Assembly: GCA_027596035.1 (NCBI GenBank)
Contig: JADGJA010000593.1
Span: 1-14,306, forward strand
Source of the DNA: Thoreauomyces humboldtii
Taxonomy: Eukaryota > Chytridiomycota > Chytridiomycetes > Spizellomycetales > Powellomycetaceae
DNA: 14,306 nucleotides
Reading direction: 5' to 3'
In this document: piece after piece, positions 1 to 6,884 of the stretch
Numbering within the stretch: the stretch's first letter is position 1
Layout: each line of letters opens with the position of its first letter
Made by a program: the position numbers and the translations under genes
Notes under the pieces: model-generated
The model's input: the letters and a program-made list of their open reading frames with translations, nothing else
Told to the model about the DNA's origin: nothing
Databases searched by the model: none

Positions 1-77
1 GACCTTCCGGCCAAGGTGAATTACTTGCTGCCTTCATCAGTGTAGCGCGCGTGCGGCCCAGAACATCTAAGGGCATC
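1..77 (-). rRNA. Truncated 18S (SSU) rRNA fragment, antisense
   Basis: Read on the minus strand, these bases match the highly conserved 3' third of eukaryotic 18S rRNA: the GATGCCCTTAGATGTTCTGG block, then the GCGCGCTACACTGATGAAGG block, then CCTTGGCCGGAAGGTC running off the left edge. The match stops abruptly at base 77. In normal 18S the complement of GGGCATC is followed by ACAGACCTG, but here CTTGACGG follows. What is seen is therefore a broken SSU fragment and not a rDNA unit within this window. I recalled the 18S motif from memory and made no alignment. It could be an inserted rDNA piece, or an assembly joint between rDNA and other DNA. Confidence 0.8.
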
Positions 78-206
78 CTTGACGGTGCCATCGACCAGGC
101 TTTTGCTGCTGTCCGGATCGCTCCCGAGGCCGGCGAACGGATTCTCGCTTCTGCCCGTCATACCCCGTCGTCGATTCTGAACTCATTTATTAATAGCGTC
201 TCTTGA
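3..206 (+). other. Open frame crossing the antisense-18S joint (3' end of an unknown ORF)
   Basis: A plus-strand frame is open from base 3 to a TGA at 204-206 (67 codons, no start in view). Its first 25 codons are antisense 18S sequence. The remainder codes for a helical-looking, Ala/Ile-rich tail (LDGAIDQAFAAVRIAPEAGE, then a Ser/Asn-rich end) with ordinary codon use. The second half may be the C-terminus of a real gene into which rRNA sequence was spliced or inserted. Alternatively, the open frame may be chance. No family is recognised and no start or promoter can be seen, so this is not called as a CDS. Confidence 0.35.
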
Positions 207-407
207 GTTTCTAATGCATTGCACGGCTCATAATTTCTGGACCTCAGCTTGAATATATATTCTATCTTGAATATGGAAAGGGCACGAAATTACTTTCGTA
301 TGTTCATGACAAACTGGAGCTAAAGATCTATTCTACTGGGTTAAACTAAGGGTCCTTTCCTATCTAATATTTTTTCGGGACGTTCGAAATGACCCTTTCG
401 GAAGAGA
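207..407. other. AT-rich gap between convergent reading frames
   Basis: No gene is seen. The stretch is AT-rich, with a perfect 12-bp palindrome GAATATATATTC at 251-262 flanked by the direct repeat CTTGAATAT (248-256 and 266-274). On the minus strand this is the expected 3' UTR of the large gene ending at 408. The only canonical AATAAA on that strand lies at 186-191, about 217 nt past the stop. Confidence 0.5.
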
Positions 408-2046
408 TCAGCAGGCAAATGGAGCCGCTTGAGCTGCGCCTGCGTTTGGACCCGTAAAGCATTGCCGGGTTGCGAAGGCAGGCTCCGTGTTCCAGCCCTT
501 CGTATTCCAGTCAAATTGCACCCTTTGAACCGAGGGAGTGGACGGGCATGAGCTGGAGAACTTGCAGACGCGTTGACGACTAAGGCAGCTTACATCCATT
601 GCGCGTTCACCACTGGCCGTCGTTCCAATCCGGCCGATCAGGAATCCCACCTCTGAGGGTATCCGGGGTGTGCCCTGGTCAAGAACCCACTGTCCCGAGC
701 CTCCCGTGTATTCCTGAAGACCATCCACCCAAGTGGTGGCAAAGTGATGGGAGTGTCCGTCAAACACAGCTTTGACGCCGTTTCTCACGAAAAGTGCAGT
801 TTCGGCTTGTTCGGCTTGTTGAGTGGGAAAAGATTTGGTACTGTAGTCGAAATGCTGAAGAGAGACATTATTAGCATCGAACGAATGCATTCAGAACGGG
901 AGGCATCCACAAATCCACCTGGAAGACCACAATCTCGCCTCCGGGAGGGGCACCATCAATTGCGTTATCAAACCACGTCGCACCAGAAGATTCTGTATTC
1001 ATGTGCTGATCGGATCGGTCCGGAAAATCAGCGCATCCCTGCTGGCAATTGACAAATCTGCGGGGAAACGGCCGTATGAGCTATAGTCGTAATACTGTCA
1101 GGTGAAACAGGCTTACTTACCGTGTCTGGCCCACGTCGAAAGCCCAACGTGGCGGGACTCCCGTCTCGAGGTAACTGTTTCCTTCGTGATAACCCATGCA
1201 AGCCCCTGTCGTAAAGAGTCGATCAGAATTTCAGTCCATTTCTTCGGAGATGCGTTTCGATACTTACATCGAGGTCCGCAAACTAAGTGGCGCAAAATCT
1301 GGTGTCCTACTGGTCTGTCATTGTCGCCCCCCGTCGCTGCAGACGCAGGCTTCTGGACCAGGCTGTTGCCAATGCGTTCCCAGTCTGGTTAAGGCCTCGC
1401 CGGACAGGACTGAGGGTGTACCAAGGTTGTCGATGTCGTATCTATCAAGCAGGAGTCAGCAGGAGCAGTCGGCAGCGCCAGAGGGAGGGAGCCGAGTCGA
1501 CTCACATATCGTGGTTTCCTTGCCCGACAAATGTAGGCACTCCGGTAGACGCAGTTATATCGTAGAAGCGAGTTACGGCATCGTTTGCCCAAACCCTCGA
1601 GTTTTCGCCGGTGTTGACCGCATCGCCGTTGTGGCCCGCAAAGTTTCCGGGCCTTTCACCGACAGTGTCACCGGTGTTCATGAGGAAAGTGAACCTATCA
1701 CGAGAAAATAAATAAGTCAAAGAGGTTCTCGAACACTTTGTCCCCGGTTCTGCAATCTTACGCTCCAGGTGAGCCACCGTGGTGAGGCCACGTGAAAACA
1801 CCAGGAGTCATGTAGTTTTTGATCATCTAGGATGGCTAAGTCAGCAGTCATTCAAGAGCCGTACTACGTCCCCATGATACCTGTGTGATGCCAGCACGCA
1901 TGTTATTCGCCTGTGGGTTCACGTTGGCGTCTTGATTGTGGGTGGGGTCATCGGTCAATCCTGGAAAGATGTGTGAGAAATTGTTTGAAATGCCTGTGTT
2001 CATATTTCTTACTTTCATCATTGAAGTGAATGTCGGTTTCCACCAA
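408..2046 (-). other. Calcineurin-like metallophosphoesterase domain
   Basis: Nine exons (part of 2267-2013, then 1960 to 408) encode a complete dinuclear-metal phosphoesterase core. In order these are ETDIHF (D1049, H1051), MNTGDTV (D1113), QGNHDIYD (N1164, H1165), VVFQH (H1288) and DGHSHHF (H1321, H1323). Every expected metal ligand is present, so activity is plausible. The substrate cannot be told; relatives act on phosphomonoesters, phosphodiesters or nucleotides. The C-terminal part holds several Cys, which suits a secreted protein. Only about 58 residues separate GH18's WAVDLDD from this domain, and there is no signal peptide between them. Confidence 0.85.
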
Positions 2047-5000
2047 GAATGAGAAAGCGTTGTTCAAAGGAAGGTTTGAAGAAACCGGAATATCAGTCTG
2101 AGCTTTTCCGCTGAGAGGAGTCGAAGGAAGACCCGGGGCGGGGATCGACAAGCCGCCTGCGGCCATCACGGCTATTCCCAGAGCACTCTTGCGCTGATCC
2201 GAGCCAATGTCATCCAGATCAACCGCCCAAGTCTGTTTGAAGGCACCAGAGGACGTGAAGACGAATTCTGCAGAAAATTAACTGAACTCGGATTAACGCA
2301 TCAGAGTACCAGCCATGCAGGTTTCCATGGCCCAAATTGTCTTTGATCTGATGGTCTTAGGGTCGTCGAAGGATACCCATTGGTTTCCCCATGTGACGTA
2401 CGCGGCGTTGATGTCAGCGTTGAAATAACTGGGTTGTGAGATGCCGTTCTGAGCCATGAGCTCCTTGATCTCGAAATAAGAAAGAAAGCCTTCTTCATCC
2501 GTGCATCGTCCTTTGGTCCCGCCGGACACAAAAGGGCTAGAACAGGGAATCAAAACTGTCAGGACAGCAAAGTACGCAACAACCTTCCGTGTGTATGACT
2601 CACCACATCAGCGAGTCACAGGAGGGGTTGGAGAGTGTAAACGACCGCCCGTAGTAGGCTTTGCGTACAAAAGACATCAGGTCAGCGGTTAAAAGAAAGC
2701 TTTGCTTCGGTCAGCAACATGCAGAATCCTACCAAGGCCCAGTACAATCTTGTTCATGCCGACGCCGGCCTTCTGTAGCATCACGAGTGATGTTTCGATC
2801 TCATTTTTGGCGGTGTGCGGGCGAACGTAAGGCCCAGTGTCCGATTCCGTCGCGTCCCAAGTGCCGTGCATATCGTATGCCTGTTGGAATTGAGGTCAGC
2901 GTTGCTTGCCAGGCAGTGTTGAGGCTAACGACGCACCATCAGGTTAAACCAGTCGACCGAATTTTAAGTTCTGCACATCGAAACCGCGGAGATACCAGTA
3001 GCCTGTCGGCAGTGTATCGTCAAAAGTTTGCCGCCGAACATAGATTTGCATGTTTGCATTAAAGCAACGAGGCCCGAGGTGTCATTTGGATTGTACGCGT
3101 TGAGCCCGTTTCGATCATCTGCCACAGGGTCTGCAAAAAAACAGTGTAAGCTTATATAGGCTTATAGAGAGGAGGTTACGATGGCCAGTCCTTACATTCC
3201 CAGTCAATGTCGAGCCCGTCTAGACCGTGAGAATTGACGAAGTCGATGGCGTGACCACAGAATGCGCGACGATTGTCGTCGCTGGAGGCTGTACGAGAGA
3301 ATGTACCTTGCGTGGGTCCTATAAATACTGTTAAAACGAGTTTTGGCAACCATTCTCTCAAGACCTCCTACCTGGATCGTTGAACGACCATCCGCCTAGG
3401 GAAAGAACTGCTTTGACACCTTGACTGTGAGCGTCAGCGATCATCGTTCGGAGATCCTTGTCTTCTCCATCCTCCATAGAGATAGTGAAGTCGGGGTTGA
3501 TCCCGCCAAATGAATAGTACTAAGTGCAGGAAAAGAAGAATGAGAAGACACTTCGAGTGTAGGGTGACAAGCAGATCTACCATGTGCGTGTATCTAAGTA
3601 ACGATGTCAGAAGCTGGTCAAAGTGGAATTAGTTTTACGCAGTGAATTGACTTACAGGTTATAAGGGATGTCGCCAATGGGCATACCACATCCTCCCTTC
3701 CCTTCAGCCGCCCAGCCACCGTAGTATCCTATGCGAATAAAAGACGAAGGGTCTGCGCAAGGGGAACGGTCAAAGGAGAGTCCATTCGGGCTTCGAATCT
3801 ACGGTGGTGCTTACTTGGCGAGCAACTGGGGAGGCTCGACGGCATCCCACAGTTTCCCTGACATCCTTGCGAAAGCTCGCAGAACGAAGCGTCACTGCTG
3901 CAGTAGCCCCACTAAGATCATGTCAGACATGGAGACGGGTGTTAAAAGCTGAAAGGATCTCGTACCTCAGAACAGCACGTGTTCAAAGGGCATGCCTTAT
4001 TGCCAACCGATGTTTTGCCGCATTCTAGAAAATCAGGAGTAAGAGATTCACGTCGATAAAGCGGAAGAGTATCGACCGATACCTGCTTGCGGGTCAATGT
4101 ACGGCCACATGCATTGATCAACACAGCCTCCTCCTTGTGCGGGTGTAGCACAGAAGGATTGATCGATTCCGCAATATCTTGAAGATAAATGTCAGGTTTA
4201 TATAGTCTCAAAAACAAATCTCCGGAAAACATACCCGAACGAGGAGCAGCAACCTTCTTCACATTTCTTGCCTCCACTGTACGGGCCGCAGTCTAGTCAA
4301 TGGAAAGCCGTCAGTAGTGTAGCATATAGTTGCTTAGCAACTTTCAAGGTAGCGTACCGAGAGATGGATCGATGTGTGCTGGCATGTTTCCAGGCTAGGA
4401 GATTCAGGCATACAGCGTGAATAAGTGCAAGCGAGACTTTGTCATAGTATTCACAGACTTACCCCCGTGCAAAGCAGTTGGCCAGCGGAGACGGCGCTGC
4501 AATCCAGACCGGGGTTAAAGGACTGCAGCTGATCTAAAGAGATGCCGGCTGCTGTTGCCAGGTCCCAGCAATTGTCCACTACGGAAGCAGTCTGACAGTC
4601 TCCCGCAGCCTTGACAATGCGAAGAAGAGGGTTATGGGAGGACGCCTTCGTCACCTTCGCGAGGCGCTTGGGCTTTGCTAGGATGGGAGCGTGAGGTGCT
4701 CGAAGACCGTTGGAATTGGGGGCGCCGCTTCGAAACAGCTTCGGCTTGTCAGTCTTGAAAAATGTGCTGGGAGCGACGATCTTGGCGGAAGCGGCGGCAG
4801 CAGTAAAGCTCTTTGGGCCGGTGCTTCCGTGTTCCACACCGACTTTCACGCAGAGACGCCAAGTATTCTGGAGAAAGAAAGTCAGGGACTGAGAGCGGAG
4901 TGGAGTAGGAGCCTGGTACGCACATCGATAGAAGGGCAAGATGCGGCCGGAATCAGCGACATGAGCGCTGACATCGTGAGGTTGTTGGAGCTAGCAATTC

Positions 5001-6318
5001 CTTCACATGTCTGACCCTTTATAACCTACGGAAAGAACGTTGGATGAGTTGAAGTTTTGCGAAAACTGGGATGCCACATTCCTTTACCTGCAACCACGTG
5101 CCACAAGCTGGCGCACCGTATGGACGAGTACACAAGTTTGTTCCGACGGTAATCGGACTCGAGCAGTCGAATTGAGGGTTCAGGATTTCAAGAGTGGTCA
5201 TCTGGATACCGTAGAAGGGCGCGATCGTGTTGCACGTCTGCTGAGCAGCTGTAGCTGCGTTACGTTTGCCACACAAGGCCACCGGTGTGGGGGGAGCGGG
5301 TACAGGAGTGGGCGGAACGGGAGTGCCCCTCGACGGGTGCGCCGAATCCGAGATACAGACAGAGTAAGATTTCTGTGCGAAGATATGGAGAAATCCACGG
5401 TGAGCGTAAAGTCACGATGAGGCAAAGGCAAGCAAACATGTTTACCAAGCTTTGCTTGCAGTCGACATAAGGATTCAAGCGCAAGAAGTCATTGCGTGTG
5501 ATCTTGTTGAACGACACAGCACTCGCGCATGTAGAACCAACGGGCAGCAACGGGGACCAAGAGGTACAGGATGTCACGTTGGACATTCGTACGCAAGGAG
5601 TCTGGCCTGTGAAAAGCGCGCCGCAATCGAGCCAGGGGTTCAAGGATAGGAGCGATGCCTGCGACATGCCGTAGGAACGCGAGAGGGTGACGCAGGTGGA
5701 GTTCTCGTTGACCTTCTTGGTCAAGGTGCAGGTTGTGACGTTCGCGGGCAGGGGCGCGGGAGTGGGGACGGCAGGAACATTATTGGGTTTGACGGGATGG
5801 GTCCTCCATTGCTCTGGAGCGCTGCCATCGCAAGAACTGAGATGTGAAGAAAGGGGAAATCGCGCTTTAGTTCGGTTGGCTATCGAGATTTTTCGCCAGC
5901 GTGCACGGAAAACAAACCTGAGCGATCCGGAGACACCAGCTGTCAAGCACTGCAGGGGAAACCCCTGCCCGACGGTGATGTTCGAGGGAGCAGTGAAGCT
6001 GTGAATGACGACGCTCTGCTGAGGTGGAAGATCGTCCGAGCAAGGCTGCATGCCATTGCTGGTGAGGCATGCGGCCGAGTTGTTGTTCATCAGGAGATTC
6101 ATGTTCGGAACGTAGAACCAGGTTTGAAGACTGAGGCCCTTGGCCACAACCCCTGGAAGCTTGCAGGGAGCCATGAAAGTGGTCCCATTGTCGGAAGCAG
6201 AGAAACAAGCTGAGGATCCGGCCCGCACCAGTTGGTAGTTGCCGGTTTGAGCGGCGACGTAAGGACTGGCGAGAAGGGCGGCGGTAGCGACGGCCAGGAG
6301 CCCCGGAACGAGTGGCAT
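408..6318 (-). CDS. Secreted LysM-CBM18-GH18 chitinase fused to a metallophosphoesterase (27 exons, about 1,435 codons)
   Basis: Predicted to be a secreted or cell-wall chitin-binding protein with chitinase (GH18) and metal-dependent phosphoesterase domains. The start ATG (6316-6318) opens a clear signal peptide (MPLVPGLLAVATAALLASPY). Exons, as minus-strand intervals: 6318-5918, 5836-5446, 5372-5088, 5025-4924, 4867-4463, 4394-4358, 4292-4235, 4177-4083, 4024-3966, 3911-3815, 3728-3656, 3593-3581, 3519-3372, 3318-3196, 3130-2937, 2880-2733, 2658-2604, 2536-2310, 2267-2013, 1960-1881, 1826-1762, 1694-1506, 1441-1422, 1384-1268, 1205-1121, 1057-919, 854-408. Every junction is GT-AG and keeps phase, and the stop is at 408-410. 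Order of parts: beta-trefoil-like 24-150, LysM x5 about 168-528, CBM18 x2 about 541-640, GH18 about 644-990, phosphoesterase about 1049-1435. Oddities: compensating indels with an in-frame TAA at 2964-2966; the junction at 2310/2267 is uncertain; intron 1 (81 nt) has no stop, so it could be retained. If the phosphoesterase were a separate gene, its first in-frame ATG would be 2166, without a signal peptide. Confidence 0.7.
2209..3815 (-). other. GH18 chitinase catalytic domain, subgroup-C type
   Basis: It begins RYYGGWAAEGKGGCGMP, followed by YTHMYYSFGG, the substrate-site SxGG motif (LSLGGWSF) and the catalytic DGLDIDWE (residues about 755-762) with all three Asp and the acid Glu present. 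YWYLRGFDVQ, SVDWFNLMAYDMHGTWD, GLAYYGRSF, PFVSGGTKGRCTDEEGFLSY and a closing WAVDLDD (984-990) follow. These are the standard landmarks of subgroup-C enzymes, in order. The active site is therefore intact, but YWYLRGFDVQ lies in a shifted frame (see 2964-3030). The segment just before WAVDLDD carries about 10 unexpected residues, or a mis-predicted splice. Confidence 0.85.
2964..3030 (-). other. Compensated frameshift with in-frame stop inside GH18
   Basis: In exon 15 the frame leaves the GH18 pattern after FGGKLL. The conserved (T)LPTGYWYLRGFDVQNLK is read one frame over, as if one base were missing near 3016-3030. The original frame resumes at SVDWFNLM, as if one base were added near the AAAATT run at about 2960-2967. 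Read without shifts, only one stop appears (TAA, 2964-2966, codon 818). Sequencing error, an allele under decay, or a real null are all possible. The other coding exons of the gene keep phase. Confidence 0.75.
3815..4292 (-). other. Two CBM18 (type-1 chitin-binding) modules
   Basis: The first module starts DCGPYSGGKKCEEGCCSSFG and continues YCGIDQSFC...GGGC after an intron (4178-4234). The second starts ECGKTSVGNKACPL and continues TCCSEWGYCSS...GCQGNCG. Each has the eight-cysteine hevein spacing with the CCS-aromatic-G-YC core. The GCQ.NCG..P..SCSP tail that leads straight into GH18 is typical of fungal subgroup-C (killer-toxin-like) chitinases. Four exons encode the pair, with phases that agree throughout. 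Confidence 0.88.
4463..6318 (-). other. N-terminal module: signal peptide, beta-trefoil-like domain, five LysM repeats
   Basis: After the signal peptide (residues 1-23), residues 24-150 resemble a ricin-B-like beta-trefoil: repeated CLT..G-type turns and a closing CDGSAPEQW (QxW-like). Five Cys-containing fungal-type LysM units follow, recognisable by CxxLA-like helices and 'NP..DC' turns: about 168-217 (LNPWLDC), 221-272 (LNPYVDC), 298-350 (LNPQFDC), 355-406 (GQTCEGIA...LIPAASC) and 480-528 (FNPGLDC...LLCTG). A Pro/Thr-rich linker separates units 2 and 3, and a Lys/Ala-rich linker (about 410-475) separates units 4 and 5. LysM domains bind chitin or GlcNAc oligomers. The beta-trefoil call is tentative; the LysM calls are firmer. 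Confidence 0.7.
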
Positions 6319-6415
6319 TTGAAACAAGACTTGCGCGATGAAGCCGTCTGCGAGGTGAGGCGAGGGGGGCGAGAGCGTACTGGAAAGGGTCTTATTTGTA
6401 CTGTACGAAAGGTGG

Positions 6416-6452
6416 GCCTTCGAGCGGCAACCTTTTTTGGCCGCTCGAAGGC
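6416..6452. repeat. Perfect 13-bp inverted repeat (palindromic site or hairpin)
   Basis: The left arm GCCTTCGAGCGGC (6416-6428) is the exact complement of the right arm GCCGCTCGAAGGC (6440-6452), with an 11-nt loop containing a T6 run. It lies about 100 bp upstream of the fusion-gene ATG. It could be a dimeric transcription-factor site in DNA, or a strong hairpin in the 5' UTR if transcribed. Confidence 0.9.
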
Positions 6453-6792
6453 AAGCATTTTTTGCATGCAAGATGTCTCATTACGAGGAGGAGTTGTGCG
6501 CCATGCACCTTCTGGACACTCACTCGTCCTTCGTTGCGGCATGTGCGCAACGGGAAAGAGGGACGCTACGGCTGCCAACTGCAGAGTGCAAACAAGAAAA
6601 AGGGAAAAAAAGTGATGTGCAGAAAGAACGGCCCTACAGTACTTCGGACCACAAAACCCTGTCGAGGTATGACAGACACAGAAAGACACCGAACAACTCA
6701 CTGGCGATACGGAACCATCGAAACCTTTGCCTTCGAAAGTAAGCGGGCTGCTCACTTCACACAAGGAGTTGTGGCCTTTGCTTCATCATCAG

Positions 6793-6826
6793 TACGATAC
6801 CGGTAAGTGCTGTAACGGTATGGTAC
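6793..6826. repeat. Imperfect inverted repeat GTACGATACCG / CGGTATGGTAC
   Basis: Arms at 6793-6803 and 6816-6826 are complementary at 10 of 11 positions, with a 12-nt spacer. The repeat lies 55-90 bp upstream of the plus-strand start codon, a usual place for an activator site. No factor is recognised. Confidence 0.5.
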
Positions 6827-6876
6827 GATTACTGTCAGTCGGTCCCAAACTCCTAGAGGCAGCCCGGTCAAGATAC

Positions 6877-6884
6877 ATGTAATG
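6877..6884 (+). promoter_or_regulatory. Start-stop uORF overlapping the main start (ATGTAATG)
   Basis: An upstream ATG at 6877-6879 is followed directly by TAA (6880-6882), and the last A of that stop is the first base of the main ATG (6882-6884). The arrangement is seen in the sequence. Minimal start-stop uORFs are known in other eukaryotes to hold initiating ribosomes. Here it would couple termination to re-initiation if the transcript includes it. Confidence 0.5.

Larger units (their letters stand above)
6319..6881. promoter_or_regulatory. Divergent promoter region between the fusion gene and the membrane-protein gene
   Basis: The two genes start 563 bp apart and point away from each other, so this stretch must carry both 5' UTRs and core promoters unless other genes intervene; none is seen. 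It holds a perfect 13-bp inverted repeat (6416-6452), the palindrome TTGCATGCAA (6462-6471) and an imperfect inverted repeat nearer the plus-strand gene (6793-6826). No convincing TATA box is seen. Co-regulation is inferred from the geometry only. Confidence 0.55.

Noticed and set aside
1948..2169. Reading the phosphoesterase as a separate gene starting at ATG 2166
   Set aside because: There is no signal peptide, the upstream sequence in the same frame is the GH18 C-terminus, and no room remains for a promoter. Kept only as the alternative to the fusion model.
6099..6764. Minus-strand 221-codon ORF overlapping the fusion-gene start
   Set aside because: It runs in a different frame from the signal peptide and lectin-like exon and lacks any domain. 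Shadow frame.
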